A program made the position numbers and the translations under genes. Below are positions 1 through 11,692 of a stretch of 64,000 nucleotides of DNA, piece by piece. Under the pieces are notes generated by a model. The model searched no databases. It was not told the DNA's origin and saw only the letters and a program-made list of their open reading frames with translations. The DNA comes from Setophaga petechia (Eukaryota > Chordata > Aves > Passeriformes > Parulidae): contig JANCRA010000003.1 in the NCBI GenBank assembly GCA_024362935.1, positions 36,641,291-36,705,290 on the forward strand, read 5' to 3'. Position 1 is the first letter of the stretch. The number at the start of each line of letters is the position of its first letter.

Positions 1-3000
1 TGAATTAGCTAAAGTATGTTGGAAAATTTAGTTGTCTAACCTAATAAAGTTAAATTACTCTAAGTTGATCTCTACATGCAGGCCAACTGGTGTCTTGCAA
101 TTGGTTTTGTAAAGATATGAGCATAAATGTATGACACCTATCATCTGTTTGGTAATAACCTGCCCCTTTCCTTTCTAAAATACAACACAAAAATCATTCT
201 AAATTTAATTTTCTTATATTCACTGGGTGATTTCAAAAGCCAAAGCAAGTCTGAAAAGTTGGAATAAAAATTAAAGAATTCCAGGTTCTAAGTCTGTTTA
301 CTTCCAGTTGCGACCTAGACAATTGAAGAAAAGCAAGGAAAATGTTTTGATCTTAGTAAATGCTGCTTCTGTAGTGGGCTTAAATATAATTCAAATGGTA
401 ATCTTATGGTTAAAAACAAATCAAAAGAGAAAAAAATCAGTAAAATAAGTCTGTGAGCTATAGATGTTTTGCATTTGGAAACTGGGTACACTTGATTCAA
501 GCTCTCATTAAGCAGTATTGACTACAGAACATTTTCAATGTGTTTTATGTATATTTTGTGTCATGTTTTGGCATATGACCAGACAAAATAATAAAACTTC
601 CATTTGGGAGTTCAGAATAAAATCTCTTTGCCAAAGCCTGTTTGCATTAATTCTCCATCAGATTTAGCCAATTGAGTGATGTGGCTGTGGTCTGTAATCA
701 TTTTGCTTGCTTAAGCATATGTGATATAAAAAATAGTGTTTATAATGCAGTTGTCACATTGATGCACAAGGATGTGCTAGCTCAGGGCATCCATTGCTGA
801 TATGTGCATGGTTTCTCAGCTGTAGGTGTTGAAGGATATATTGTTAGCTAAGATTTTTCCAGGAGAATGAATCTTTAGAACCTTTAGCAATCTTCAGTCA
901 AGTCTGAACTTTCGGTGTTCCAAATGGCCAGAAGCCATCCTCTTTGGGCCTTTAAATGGTATAGGGGAATGGAAAGCTTATGAGTCTACTGATATAATAG
1001 CATGGCAATAGGATTAGTGTTGATCACTTTGTTCAGGAGAGAGGCTTGATTGAGGGTGATGTCTGGCAATATTACGTTAGGTTGCTGTGTAATCCACTCT
1101 GTAATAGTTGTTGTCAGCTTTGACTTTGGCCATTAATCACAGTTTGTCCTCCACACGTACTCAGCTGGGGTTGAACACTGTGAGCCTTCCCTGTACAGCT
1201 ATCTGTGATTCAATATCAAATTCTACTCAGTGTATCAACAGTCAGGCTACATCAGACTTTTTTCAATCACAGTGAAATGTGGAGCTAGAAAAGACCTCTA
1301 TCTGTTTTCAAATACTTTTCCAACTTTTAACCTTGACCTGGATTTGTGTAGCTCTCCCAAGAGAGGATTTGTAGTTCATCCAAGTACAATGCCTTATACG
1401 CAAACATTCCTTGTGTGTGCTATATCTATCTAAAGGAAACAGCAAATGAGATTATAACCCTTCAGAGTGGTAATATTAACTTACTCCTCATGTGTTATCT
1501 GATAATTTGACATACCAGTATTTTAATGGGAAACAAGTGTATTTCTAGAAGTCATCATAACTTCCTCATAACTTGCTCTAAAACTCAGTTCTAATCAGAT
1601 TGAAGAACATCTGATACCTCTTCTACTGAGATCAGCTTATCTTCATCACAACTTTGCATTTACACAAAGATCATTCCCCAAGATTTAGCTACTTGCATCT
1701 CATTTATGTGAGGCTGTCTGAGAAGCTGGGTGTTCACTAGTTCTTTCCCCTTCCAAAAAATTATTATTCCGAACGAAAGATAATTACAAGATTGAAGATG
1801 AATGGTCTAATCCACTGCCTTGAATTTCCTCACTTTCCTGTGTTATTCATTTTTTTTGGCTGGGCATGGGAAGCACAAACTGAATGTGGATTCCCATGCT
1901 GGCTGCTGTCTGTCCACTGCCACCTGTTTCTTTCCAGGAGAATATCTCAGGTGTGCACCTGTTCTCTAGCTCATGATTTAGGGAGATTGCAGGTTTGAGT
2001 CTCCTGTATCTTTTAATTGGCTCTATACCACGTGCTTTTAAATTCTGTGGAGCAAGGAAGTTTTTTGACTTGGAAACAGAAACTTGGAAACAGCTCTGCT
2101 GCCTGTTGTCTACAAACCCCAGGGAACTTGGGGGGTTTAATCTCCTCTGCCTAGGGATGAACTGCTTTTGTCTGTCACCTCTTGTCTGTTAATGCTAAAG
2201 CAGTACTGCTTGGCAAAATTGCTCATTTACCCCCAGCTCTTCTGAAGAAAAACATCTTTCTTAGTATTTTAAACCAGGTTTTTTCTTGTTGCTGTTTGAG
2301 TTAGCAGCTCTTCATACTCTAGTCTCTATTAGTTCCTATGGCCAGAAAAACAGTCTGACTTCTGGGGCTTGGGTGAAAAAGGACAAGTTCTACTGAGAAA
2401 TTGCTATAAAAGTAGCCTCAGTAAAAGGCCCTTATGGCTCTGAAGTTGATAATAAAGGGTAAGATTCAATGCAAGGCTGAAAATATAGAAATTGAAATAT
2501 AGAAATTGAAAATATAGAAATTGAAAGCCAGAATTTTGGGGACCTCTTGAAGTTGCCCCTGTTACTACCTCAGTGATGAAAGTTGAGAGGACTTTTAGTC
2601 TTGACTCCACCTGGTGTTTTTCGTAAATCTAAAACTGAATTACTTCAAGTGATTTTACAACCTTTATTTTGCTATTTATTTTGGTTTTTAAAAGAGAAAT
2701 TATCTTCAAGAATAAAACACTTCTGTTATGTGACTAAAAAACTTCAACAGTGTTTTGGGATTTATTCTGTTATTTTCACCCAATACAGATCAGAATTTAA
2801 GTACATTTATGAGATTATATTCCTTCTGGAAGGACACTTCAAGCACAAAATAGCATAACAATGCTTTGGAACATTCAATGAAAAGGTTAATGTAACAAAT
2901 GCCCACGCAGTTAATGCTCTTCCATACAAGCTATTGTTTTATTGTGTGATCAGAAAAAGGTATGACAAAAAAGACAAGGACTGAGATTGTTTAATTGGTG

Positions 3001-5704
3001 TTGACCTCTGTGTCTTTATTTTGTAGCTCTCTTTGTTAGTTCCCCTGGTAGCTGTAGCAGTTGGTACCTAAACCGAATATAGTCTGGAAAACTGCATCCT
3101 AGAGAAAATATTGAACATCTAAGAAACATGATGTGAATTCTGATCTGTGCCTAGAAGATATTTTTCACTTAGTTGCTATTCAGACTGACTCAATTTAGAA
3201 TATTTTGTGCTGTTCCCAGTCTAATTCTTTCCACATAAAGGTAAAAAGTACATGGAAAGAGATAAGGAACTGTTGATGAAAACTGGTAATGATACTCAAA
3301 AGTAATTTGAATAGAATAATTGGAAGATTGAATTAAGCAGGTATGAAAAAAGCATGCCTGAGTCTGTTTTTTGCAGGGTCAGGTAGTCAGAAGGATCAAG
3401 GTTTTTAAAATACCCGTTGCAGGAGCAATGGAATAGGGACAAAACCAAAGAATTTTTCTGTGAAAAGGGAGGTTGTCCAGTAGGTGATGAGCAGTAGTCG
3501 TTGGTCAGTGTTCTGAGGCCACATTGGAGCTGTAGCTGGAATCAGAAAGAGAAGCTGTATTCACATGACTATTGCTTTACTAGGCGTTAGAGGAGCAGTA
3601 GTTGTGATTTCCTCATTGGCTTCGAGGAGCATAAGAGAACAAACAGCTGGATTAAGTGACCTTACTGTATCTGCTTTCAGTTCTGAAAATGAATCTAGAC
3701 CAGTGTGAGTATCCTTATCAGTCATGCTGTCTGCAGTGACTGTGCTGCTGCAGCCATGCTCTTTGAATTGCCAGAGAGATGTTACAGGTTCATACCATCT
3801 GTGCTAATGCTGTAAAAGTTCTGCTGGCTGCCGGACACTTGTTTCCCCTGTGTTTTAATTCCATTCTCTTGGACAGGCAGCTTGAAGCTTTTTCTGTGCT
3901 AGAAAATGGAAATTTCAGTGTTGTCATGTTTATGACTTGTTTACATTTCCCAGCCACTGATTATTTTGGGTTTTCTCCATATGATGCTTCCTGCCTGTGC
4001 ATTTCAAATTTTGCTGTGCTCCTGTAATAAGCTTATTTCTCCTTTGTGCTGTCTGTTATCTCTTGGGTCCAATTTTTGCTGTTTATTTCCACTTAATATT
4101 GAGTGGTTGTTCTTTCATTTTTTGTGTGGAGGGTTTCAGTTTTTTCGTTATTGAGGGTGGAGGGAATTTCTTGTGTCTTTTTTGTTTGCTTTTGTTTAGA
4201 AAGCCGTCTGCTTGAATTCAGTTTGCTTAATGAGAAGAATTTTGTGGAGCAAAGTTCTGAATGATCCTTCCCTCCTCTGCCCTGTGACTTTGTCGTGAGG
4301 AGCACTGCTGTTAGTAGTCCATTAAATATTAATGGCCCTCTTTACAATTTCTCTCTAATGTGCTTTATTTTGGTGCCAGTCCAAGCTGTGGAAATGAAAA
4401 CCCCCTCGGGACCTTATGTAGAATGTAATTTGCTCTGCAGTTTTGGCTGTAAACATGATAATAAATTAGAGGATGTAATGAATATTCATTGAAGCGCACA
4501 AGGGTTTTCTTCACCAATGTCTGCTTATTGGTTTCTCTCCAAACTACACCTGATGAGATGAGCATGGATGTTGGCAGCCCCAGTGGCTTGATAAGTTCAC
4601 TGTGTGATTTTTTTTCCTTGGAACAATATACTCTAAAAAAGGTCCCCAAAGTGCCTTGTCCTTGCAAAATTCATAGGAGAAAACCAACCCCTTGATGTTT
4701 CAGTCTGTTTAATGCAAGTTAATAAGTTTAAAGTCATAAGTTAGACTTATAGATGGATGCAGCTTCACTGCCTTAGTTATCCTTGTGCTGGGATTCAGGC
4801 CAATTTCTCTCACTGGAGTGAGAGGTGGTTTGACAATCTGGTTCATGTGTTTTGTCAAGTCCTATTGCTCAGCAGGTTTAGGCCAGGTCATAAAATTTAG
4901 TTCATAGCAAAGGAAAAAACAAAAGCTTTTTCTCCCACATTTCAGTACAGTTTCATCCTTTATAAGAAAACTTTTTCCACTTTTGGTACTAATTCTCACT
5001 TTAGTCCTTTTCAGTACTGATTCTCTTTTGAGCTAATTGGAAATTTATTGTATATGTAGAGGAAGAGAAAGGGCTTGTCACAGTTAATTTGTGCGAGTCA
5101 TGAGAGATTGTTAAATACTAACTACTTCTAAATTTAAAAAAAAAATCAGAGTAAACTGTCTACCTAATTATCTCTCAGTATAAAACTATTTATGGAATAT
5201 CACTAAGTATCAAACACACTAAATATACTGCACAGGCTTTGGATGAGAAAAGCTTCAGTTAAAGAAAACTCAGATTGTAAGTAGCCTGACTCTTTTTCTT
5301 CTATCCTTTTGCACTGAGTAACCACTATAAATCAGTTGCATTTTTTTGATACTTTCATTTAGCAATTGCATAAACTTATTCTATAAAACTTTTTAAGTGA
5401 ATAGTTTTGATGGAGGGTTTTTTTTCTTGCTTCTGTTTCTTTTTTTTTTAATTTTAACTACTTTGTCAGCCACTTTGAGAGGGATACAAAATCTGTGTTT
5501 CCATAGTCAATTGAGTAGTTTATTGGCTTGGGGTATTTAAGAGAATCCAGGCAATCTCTGGTCTGACTGAGACAAAGCAGCACTTTGAATCTGGATCTGT
5601 CACAGCCTGATCATGGACTTTAACACCTGTAAGGCAATAGTGTGTGTATTTTTCCTTTATGCTGGATCATTTGGAGGCACAAATAAAGATGAATGTTTTT
5701 CAGT
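1..5704. other. Host AT-rich DNA, no gene recognised
   Basis: This is the flank on the 3'-LTR side of the provirus. No open frame exceeds about 100 codons and none resembles a known protein. I see no tRNA-like or CpG-rich segment. The only structured element noted is a short three-copy tandem repeat near 2480. The stretch is probably intergenic or intronic, and the sequence alone does not say which gene is nearest. Confidence 0.6.
2480..2526. repeat. Short tandem repeat, about 15-bp unit, three copies
   Basis: Three consecutive near-identical units of the form AAATATAGAAATTG follow one another with one-base length differences. They look like a small slippage-type minisatellite. No function is evident. 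Confidence 0.7.
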
Positions 5705-5710
5705 CCAGAG
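5705..5710. repeat. Target-site duplication CCAGAG, left copy
   Basis: The six bases CCAGAG stand directly before the outer edge of the left LTR and recur directly after the right LTR at 14909-14914. A 6-bp duplication is the size made by alpha- and betaretroviral integrases. It shows that both ends of the insertion are intact and that no rearrangement has joined two different proviruses. Confidence 0.93.
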
Positions 5711-5887
5711 TGCAGCGGTGTTCGGCCAAAAGGTCGAGCGTCCGGCTAGCTCTGAGTGGCCAACACTCTAGCTGCACGCTGTGGGTCCCCTTGGCGGCGG
5801 GAGGCCTCGGGCTGACCTCACCACGGACGGCTGGCACTGCGGTGCGGACGAGGAAGGAGCCAGGACACTCACTGGGGTGAAGGCAGG

Positions 5888-5893
5888 TTTATT
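5888..5893 (-). terminator. AATAAA polyadenylation signal in 3' LTR
   Basis: A canonical AATAAA lies on the proviral sense strand, followed by GT-containing sequence. In the 3' LTR it would end viral transcripts about 20 bases downstream. The identical copy in the 5' LTR is at 14382-14387. Confidence 0.75.
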
Positions 5894-5894
5894 G

Positions 5895-6251
5895 CTAAAC
5901 CTCACAGGACTTCCAGGAAGCAAACTCAGGGAAGAAGAACAGGGAAAAAACCCCAGCAAGTGTCCCCCCCGAGGCGGGAGACACAAGATTATCTATGGGG
6001 GAGGTTACATAGGGAGGAGTTGATAAGAAACCAATGGGGAATAGCCAGGGAGGGGACCGAACATAACTGACACAGTGTGGTAACAAATTGGAACATATTG
6101 AAGGAGGGGCCCCGGGGTCGCAGCCAATCTTAGCTCCCAAGACAGAGAACTTTCTGGAAACTAAGGCGGAGTAGGGAGTGATTGACTGGGCCTGGGGGAG
6201 GAGAACAAGTATACTTATAAGGGGAAAAGGGGAGGAGGAATCATACAACAT
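5895..6251 (-). other. Open frame inside the LTR on the viral sense strand, coding doubtful
   Basis: A frame of 170 codons is open from 6407, but it starts at GTG. The first ATG is at 6251, leaving about 118 codons. It is in the same frame as env and lies immediately beyond the env stop, because the 20 codons from 6467 down to the GTG are also open. The translated product is rich in proline, serine and hydrophobic residues and I recognise no domain. MMTV is known to encode a protein in its U3 region, but I see no basis for homology here. The frame is probably open by chance. Confidence 0.2.
6214..6220 (-). promoter_or_regulatory. Candidate TATA box in 3' LTR
   Basis: TTATAAG on the proviral sense strand lies about 195 bases inside the LTR. 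It is the best TATA-like element there. Transcription would start near 6185-6190. If so, the distance to the AATAAA signal implies an R region of roughly 300 bases, which is long. An AT-rich stretch near 6366-6374 is a weaker alternative. Confidence 0.5.
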
Positions 6252-6414
6252 ATTTAACTGACAACAGGGGTGGCGGGAGTAACCAGGGAAACCAACTGAC
6301 AGACAGGTCTGAGGCGGGAAAGGAGCATGGGGACAGAACCATTTTTTAAAACGTAGGGGGAAACAATATAAAATAGGGGAGCAATAAAACAAACTGAATT
6401 CACACACTACAACA

Positions 6415-6428
6415 TCTCCCCGTTTTTT
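6415..6428 (-). promoter_or_regulatory. Polypurine tract
   Basis: The proviral sense strand reads AAAAAACGGGGAGA directly before the TG of the 3' LTR. Such a tract survives RNase H and primes plus-strand DNA synthesis during reverse transcription. Its exact contact with the LTR edge supports the LTR boundary. One C interrupts the purine run. Confidence 0.88.
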
Positions 6429-6467
6429 ACAAAATGAAATAAAAGAAAATGAAAGTCCATTTAGAAA

Positions 6468-7880
6468 CTAAAACGTCTGGATCTGCGGCTGGTCTTCCCA
6501 AGCAGAGTCTCCCTCGAGATAGAGCTCATCAGGTGGCAGCTCGGTGGGCCCTTCTTCATCTGTAGCTGCATCAGCTTCAGAAGAGGGGTCTTCTATCTCA
6601 ATGTGTTCGCTGTAGGGAGCGGAGACTCTGTTCACACTTGCTGTTGTTTGTGAGACCAGTCTCTTTACTAGACCGCAAATCAAAGCAAATAAGATTAACA
6701 ACAGTATTAAACTCAAAACAACCTTACAAACTGATTCTACAACAGAACTGGCCCACCCGCTAAGGCCCCAACCTTTAAAAAGGTCCCCCAGCCAGTCAGA
6801 GGTTTCTTGTTTTATTTTGTGTACTAGATCTTGTAGTTGTTTAACAGTGTGTCTGGCGTCCTCAGCTCGCGATGACAAATTCAAGCAGCAGAGGCCCTCA
6901 AATTCCTCGCATTTATGGTGGTGAAGCAGCAATAGAAAATCTATTGCTGCCCTATTTTGAAGAGTCGCCTTCCTTGTTATTTCCTCGTCTGTGAGGAGGT
7001 CGTATATTGCAGCTGATGTTAAATTCGCTTGCTTAGTTACCCAACACTCCAGGCGGCCCAATTCACCCAGAGACTTAGCTACCGATACCCAAGGCAATAG
7101 AATGGTAAAGGCGATTGTTTTGGAGTGCGACCAATGTGTAATTTCACTGTCACAATCTTCGGTGAGGTCCTCAAGACCTCTTTTTGATCTAGCCAATCTA
7201 GATGTGACGTTTGCCTTTTTCCAATTAATAATTTGGGTGCTGTTGGGGGTAAGCAGCGTCAGCTTGCCAAAAGTGCACGGCCCTCCGATCAGATGAGAGG
7301 GGATGCCTGCCCACGCTCGGTCGCCACAAATCATAAACACTCCTTTGGGAAGGGCGTAGGAAATCTGGCCGGTGGTAGTGGGCCCACTGATCTTTAGTAC
7401 CGCTGAACACCACTGCCGGGCTTGGTACTCTACCTTCTTTTGCTGCACTACTTCTACGCTCTTCTTAATGGAAGCCATAATGTAATCAAATTGAAAACAA
7501 ATGGTGGCATTGGCAGAGCCGAGCAGATGTAATTCTGTGGGCTCTGGGGCTAGGGGGTCTAGCTTCCTTACCCCATCTCTCCAGGCTTTACTGGTATCAA
7601 AACCAGAGGGAATGGTAAGGCTCTGGGCCAAAATAGGGGATAGGGCAGACTGAAAGGCGGAGGGGAACTCGCCTGGAGAGAAAGGAATCCCCACAAGGCA
7701 GGACGACATCGGGTCCTCTGCTGCGCTAGTGTCCAGACAGATATGGTCTTGGCCCATGGACTGAGCTAAGGCACGCCAGACATTGACCTCTGGCTGGGGG
7801 ACGACCCACGACTCCGACGGTGTTATCAGGATGCCGCAGGTCATCAGCAGGAGAATGCTGAGAGCCGGGTTGGGAGCCAT
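6468..7880 (-). CDS. env: Env polyprotein, alpha/gamma-type with CX6CC
   Basis: This is a retroviral envelope precursor of 470 residues from the ATG at 7880. That start is chosen because a strong splice acceptor lies 34 bases upstream and the first 23 or so residues form a good signal peptide. The frame is open further upstream but only to a TTG. A furin-type RSKR at 231-234 separates surface and transmembrane subunits. The latter has an internal fusion-peptide region between cysteines 243 and 279, an LQNRAAIDF segment at 307-315, CX6CC at 324-332, a membrane helix near 386-405 and an acidic tail of about 65 residues. There are about five N-glycosylation sequons. The surface subunit is short, about 210 residues after signal removal. 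The transmembrane layout matches alpharetroviral Env rather than betaretroviral. No break is seen. Confidence 0.93.
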   Translation of the reverse strand: MAPNPALSILLLMTCGILITPSESWVVPQPEVNVWRALAQSMGQDHICLDTSAAEDPMSSCLVGIPFSPGEFPSAFQSALSPILAQSLTIPSGFDTSKAWRDGVRKLDPLAPEPTELHLLGSANATICFQFDYIMASIKKSVEVVQQKKVEYQARQWCSAVLKISGPTTTGQISYALPKGVFMICGDRAWAGIPSHLIGGPCTFGKLTLLTPNSTQIINWKKANVTSRLARSKRGLEDLTEDCDSEITHWSHSKTIAFTILLPWVSVAKSLGELGRLECWVTKQANLTSAAIYDLLTDEEITRKATLQNRAAIDFLLLLHHHKCEEFEGLCCLNLSSRAEDARHTVKQLQDLVHKIKQETSDWLGDLFKGWGLSGWASSVVESVCKVVLSLILLLILFALICGLVKRLVSQTTASVNRVSAPYSEHIEIEDPSSEADAATDEEGPTELPPDELYLEGDSAWEDQPQIQTF

Positions 7881-7914
7881 AGATGGAGACGCGAGGGCCA
7901 GCGGGGGAGATGAG

Positions 7915-7942
7915 CTGAAAGGATAAAGAAGACAGTACAAGT
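7915..7942 (-). promoter_or_regulatory. env splice acceptor
   Basis: On the sense strand a pyrimidine-rich run ends in CCTTTCAG, with the AG at 7916-7915. The env ATG follows at 7880. This is a near-ideal 3' splice site and implies that env is made from a singly spliced RNA joined to the leader donor at 13988. The site lies within or just after the end of pol, whose stop is at 7958-7960. Confidence 0.8.
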
Positions 7943-7957
7943 ATAAGGCAATCAAAC

Positions 7958-10900
7958 TCAAGGTTCTGTCCCATATAGCAAACTTAAATCATCAGAAAAT
8001 GGGAAGGACCCTGGAGATGGAGGTCGGGAGTCACATAAGGGTAAATCAGAGGCAAAATGGGGTATCAGAGAGGGAGACTCCGCTTCCGAGGAGGACAAAG
8101 AGCTTGAGGAAGATGTTAGTTTTTTCTTCCGCCGCCAACATGCCTCGTGCACCTGGGGCACAACCTTTTTCTGTGTCCCCTGCTTCGGGAGGAAGGGCCG
8201 GACCCACTTGGATGGTACCCATTTCGGCCCTGAGGGAGTGGACACGCAAGCGTATCCCCTCCCCCAGGTGACTAGGTCAAACGGCCCCTCCGTCCTCCAG
8301 GTCTCCGGATCCTTTATGAGGACCGGTGGCCTGACCCTAGGTTGCAGCTGTTGGTGACTGCCAAAGTGCCTGACCACTGGAGGATTCAGGTTGTCGAAGG
8401 CACAATTTAAGAAGTTAAGAGTATAAAGTGCCCTCGACAACCGGACGTGGGGGGTCTCCACCTTCACGGCCGCTTGTTGACGAGCTAATACCTTCTTAAG
8501 GCTCTGGTGGGCCCTCTCCACCATGGCTTGGCCTGTCGGGGAATAGGGGATGCCGGTCTTATGCTCTATTCCCCATTGCTGCAGGAAGCTCCGCAGGTCC
8601 TTGGATGTGTACGCTGGCCCGTTGTCAGTTTTTATGGCCCTAGGGATGCCCAAGACAGCGAATGCCAGAAGCAGGTGCTTCTGAACATCCGCTGCCTTTT
8701 CACCTGTGTGGGCGGAGGCAAAGATAGCACCGGAGAATGTATCTATCGAGACATGGACGTAACACAGTCTTCCAAAAGATGGGACATGTGTCACGTCCAT
8801 TTGCCACACCTCACAGCTCGCCAAGCCTCGGGGATTTGCCCCTGAAGCAATGACGGGCATCTGATCTCTCTGGCATTGGGGACATGTGGCCACGATCGCC
8901 TTGGCTTGGTCTTGAGTGAGGTGGAACTGCCGGACCAAGCCAGGCGCATTTTGGTGGAACAGCTGGTGGCTGATCTTAGCCTGGCCGAACACATCCGGGA
9001 GCGGGCCCACCGTGACAGCAGCCGCAGCCAAAGAGTCGGCTCTGCGGTTGCCCTCAGCGATGAAACCTGGCAGATCTGTATGGGACCTCACATGCATCAC
9101 ATAATAAGGATGCTCACGGTGGGAGACTAAATCTACAAGTCTCGTGAGCAAATTGAATAAATTTTGGTTAGAAACCTCCTGAAGAACTGCAGAGTCTGCT
9201 CTGGATACCACCCCAGCGACGTATGCTGAATCGGTAACCAAATTGAACGGTTCTGAGAACCTCTGGAATGCCCTGACGACTGCGTCTAACTCAGCAATTT
9301 GTGGAGAACCTTCCACAATGGCAACATCAGTCTCCCACTGCTGAGTCTGAGGATCTTTCCAAGTCATCACGGACTTGTGAGATGCTCCAGACGCATCTGT
9401 AAAAACTGTCAAGGCATCTAGGGGCTCCCTACTCTGAACCCTTTTTAGAGATAATTTGAATTCCGAATTAAACAATTTGTGGGCCGGCCGATTAACAGCA
9501 ATACTTCCAGTGTAGCTATCCAGAGCGAATTGAAGCATTTCATTAGTTTGAAGCAGATTTTCAAAAGCTTTCTTTGTGAATTGGCCCGATTCCAATTGAA
9601 TTGGTATATGTATGCATGCGAAATCACAGCCTGCCAGCTCCCTGATCCGCGTTCTTGCTTTGCGGATCAGTTCGGCTACCAGCTCCTGCGGCCTTGTCAT
9701 CCTTTTGGACCTATGGTGGCTGAGAAAAACCCACTCTATGATTAAGAGGGGATCTCCCGAGCCTTGGTCCTTCAGACTTTTGTCCCACTGGTGGATTATG
9801 CCATGGAGGTGTGGCAACTTTCCCAGCACTACGAACTTAAAGGGCAGGCCCGGATGATAGCGGTGGGCCTGCCTGGCTGAGATGGCCTTCTGGATCCTTT
9901 CCAGTGCTACCTGAGCCTCCGGGGTGAGCGCCCTAGCAGAACATAGCTCCCCTCCCCCTTTCAACAAATTGAAAAGGGGGGCTAGGTCTTCGGTAGGAAT
10001 GCCTAGCCAGGGTCTCACCCAATTTAAGGACCCACACAGCTGGTGGATATCTGCTAGGGTCCGGACATTTGTCCGAATAGCCAATTTTTGCGGAACAATG
10101 GTCCGCTTTGTAATTTCCAGGCCCAGGTACTTCCAAGGTGGCATCTTTTGAATCTTCTCCTGCTGGAGCTCGAACCCTGCAGCAATCAACGCATCGGTTG
10201 TCAGGCCAAGCGCATGGACAAGCAGATCATGGTCTGGCGCACAAACGAGGATGTCGTCCATGTAGTGGTGGATGATGACGACATCCCCCAGGGCTGCACG
10301 AATGGGGGACAGCAGAGAAGCGACGTACCACTGACAGATGACTGGCGAGCTTTTCAATCCTTGTGGAAGTACTCGCCAATGGTAGCGCTTGTCTGGGGAC
10401 TCACGGTTAATGGAGGGAACCGTGAAAGCGAACCGCGGGGCATCATCAGGGTGTAGAGGAATTTGAAAGAAACAATCTTTAATATCAATAACAGCTAGAT
10501 TCCAATTTTGGGGGAGCATTGCAGGGGATGGCATCCCTGGTTGGAGAGAACCCATGTCTTTTATTCTTTCATTAATTTTGCGGAGATCGGTTAGGAGCCG
10601 CCACTTATCTTTATTGGGCTTTTTGATAACAAATACAGGAGAGTTCCATGGAGACATGGTCTCTTCTATATTTCCCTTAAGTAGCTGCTCCTGAACGAGC
10701 TCGTTGAGCGCCTTCAATTTTTGTTTATTAAGTGGCCACTGTAAGACCTGTACTGGTTCATCAGACCGCCATTCCAGCTTCCAGGTCCGGCGCTCTTCAG
10801 TGGCCACTGCCCGAAAAACCTGGGGAGCCTTTGGTAGGTCAATTTTGGCCCCCCATTGGGCAAGTAGGTCTCTCCCCCAGAGAGGCTCAGTGTAATCTAA

Positions 10901-11692
10901 TATGAACGGGCGTACAGAAGCCAATTGCCCGTCAGGCCCCGTAATTTGAACAATGCTCTTGGATTGCTTAGCTAATTGAAGCCTTCCTACACCTCGTATG
11001 GTACCGGCCGCGTTTTGCAAGCCCCAATGTGACGGCCACTCCCGAGAGGGAATGATTGTCACATCTGCTCCTGTGTCCAAGAGACCCCTCACTATTTTCC
11101 GGTCCCCGCCTAACGAAAGTTGACATGTCAGGCGGGGCTTCTCCTTCCCCACTACCTGTGCCCAGGCCACTGACGGGGGCGAGGAGCCCTTAGGTGACTT
11201 GGGCTCCCGTCGCTCTGGAACTGGGATGGCCTGGGCAATGATCTGGCCTTTGGGGAGGAAGAGTGGGGGTCGGACACAGTACAGCCCCACCTCGAAACGG
11301 TCCCGGTCAGTGGTAACCAGACCCGGGACGATATGAAGGTCTCGAGGTGTGTGTTTTGTGTCACCGACGATGGTCCACTTGTAACGCCCGAGTTTCCTCC
11401 AGCGACCAGGATATTGCAAGTCGGCAGTCACTAAATGGAAATTGCTGTTAGGTAGATATATTGCTCTGGTCAGTTGCAACCTGTAAGGAGAAACAGAGGA
11501 CATAGTTGTTATCACAGGTTGAGGCTGAGGACCCCAGGTGCCATATGTCAAGTAAGGTTCAAGAAAAGACAAATCCGGTAAGCAATGTGTTGACAGCGTG
11601 CTTTCTGTCTCCCCTTCCCTGCTAGATGTTGAATTGCCCGCCTTATTTCTGTCTTCGCGCAGGGAGGGCCTGCGCTGTGCTTCTAGTTTTTT
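7958..11692 (-). CDS. pol: Pro-Pol: dUTPase-like, protease, RT, RNase H, integrase
   Basis: One continuous frame, entered by -1 frameshift from gag at 11686-11692, encodes the viral enzymes. The frame is open back to a TTG at 11770, and residues are counted from there. Visible parts: a dUTPase-like segment near 100-185; aspartic protease with DTGAD at 232-236; reverse transcriptase with D429 and YMDD at 503-506; RNase H with D792, E827, D847 and D912; integrase zinc motif H935, H939, C963, C966; catalytic D992, D1049 and E1085 with the exact D-x35-E spacing; then a serine-rich tail. All are intact. Betaretroviruses usually place pro and pol in separate frames, so the fusion is unusual. No G-patch after the protease was seen. 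The dUTPase-like part lacks its expected catalytic motif. Confidence 0.95.
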   Translation of the reverse strand, partial: KKLEAQRRPSLREDRNKAGNSTSSREGETESTLSTHCLPDLSFLEPYLTYGTWGPQPQPVITTMSSVSPYRLQLTRAIYLPNSNFHLVTADLQYPGRWRKLGRYKWTIVGDTKHTPRDLHIVPGLVTTDRDRFEVGLYCVRPPLFLPKGQIIAQAIPVPERREPKSPKGSSPPSVAWAQVVGKEKPRLTCQLSLGGDRKIVRGLLDTGADVTIIPSREWPSHWGLQNAAGTIRGVGRLQLAKQSKSIVQITGPDGQLASVRPFILDYTEPLWGRDLLAQWGAKIDLPKAPQVFRAVATEERRTWKLEWRSDEPVQVLQWPLNKQKLKALNELVQEQLLKGNIEETMSPWNSPVFVIKKPNKDKWRLLTDLRKINERIKDMGSLQPGMPSPAMLPQNWNLAVIDIKDCFFQIPLHPDDAPRFAFTVPSINRESPDKRYHWRVLPQGLKSSPVICQWYVASLLSPIRAALGDVVIIHHYMDDILVCAPDHDLLVHALGLTTDALIAAGFELQQEKIQKMPPWKYLGLEITKRTIVPQKLAIRTNVRTLADIHQLCGSLNWVRPWLGIPTEDLAPLFNLLKGGGELCSARALTPEAQVALERIQKAISARQAHRYHPGLPFKFVVLGKLPHLHGIIHQWDKSLKDQGSGDPLLIIEWVFLSHHRSKRMTRPQELVAELIRKARTRIRELAGCDFACIHIPIQLESGQFTKKAFENLLQTNEMLQFALDSYTGSIAVNRPAHKLFNSEFKLSLKRVQSREPLDALTVFTDASGASHKSVMTWKDPQTQQWETDVAIVEGSPQIAELDAVVRAFQRFSEPFNLVTDSAYVAGVVSRADSAVLQEVSNQNLFNLLTRLVDLVSHREHPYYVMHVRSHTDLPGFIAEGNRRADSLAAAAVTVGPLPDVFGQAKISHQLFHQNAPGLVRQFHLTQDQAKAIVATCPQCQRDQMPVIASGANPRGLASCEVWQMDVTHVPSFGRLCYVHVSIDTFSGAIFASAHTGEKAADVQKHLLLAFAVLGIPRAIKTDNGPAYTSKDLRSFLQQWGIEHKTGIPYSPTGQAMVERAHQSLKKVLARQQAAVKVETPHVRLSRALYTLNFLNCAFDNLNPPVVRHFGSHQQLQPRVRPPVLIKDPETWRTEGPFDLVTWGRGYACVSTPSGPKWVPSKWVRPFLPKQGTQKKVVPQVHEACWRRKKKLTSSSSSLSSSEAESPSLIPHFASDLPLCDSRPPSPGSFPFSDDLSLLYGTEP
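11657..11692 (-). promoter_or_regulatory. -1 ribosomal frameshift site with stem-loop
   Basis: The slippery heptamer A AAA AAC occupies 11692-11686 in the gag frame, and the gag TAG stop follows at once. A perfect 7-bp GC-rich stem (GCGCAGG with CCTGCGC, 5-base loop) lies at 11675-11657, ten bases beyond the heptamer. The frames of gag and pol differ by exactly -1. The heptamer is of the kind used at gag-pro in MMTV and HTLV. A CCCT/AGGG pseudoknot with 11617-11620 is possible but unproven. Confidence 0.9.

Larger units (their letters stand above)
5711..6414 (-). repeat. 3' LTR of the provirus
   Basis: This 704-bp terminal repeat begins TGTTGTAG and ends GCTGCA on the minus strand, so it has the canonical TG...CA ends. 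It matches the copy at 14205-14908 base for base as far as I can read, and both copies give the same translated shadow frames. It contains a TTATAAG box near 6214-6220 and an AATAAA signal at 5888-5893. A polypurine tract abuts its inner edge. Confidence 0.96.

Noticed and set aside
6991..7296. 101-codon plus-strand frame opposite env
   Set aside because: It is antisense to the well supported env, and neither a domain nor a promoter is seen.
7881..7961. Longer env start at 7961
   Set aside because: The codon is TTG, and the splice acceptor at 7915 removes most of this part from the env message. The ATG at 7880 begins a proper signal peptide.
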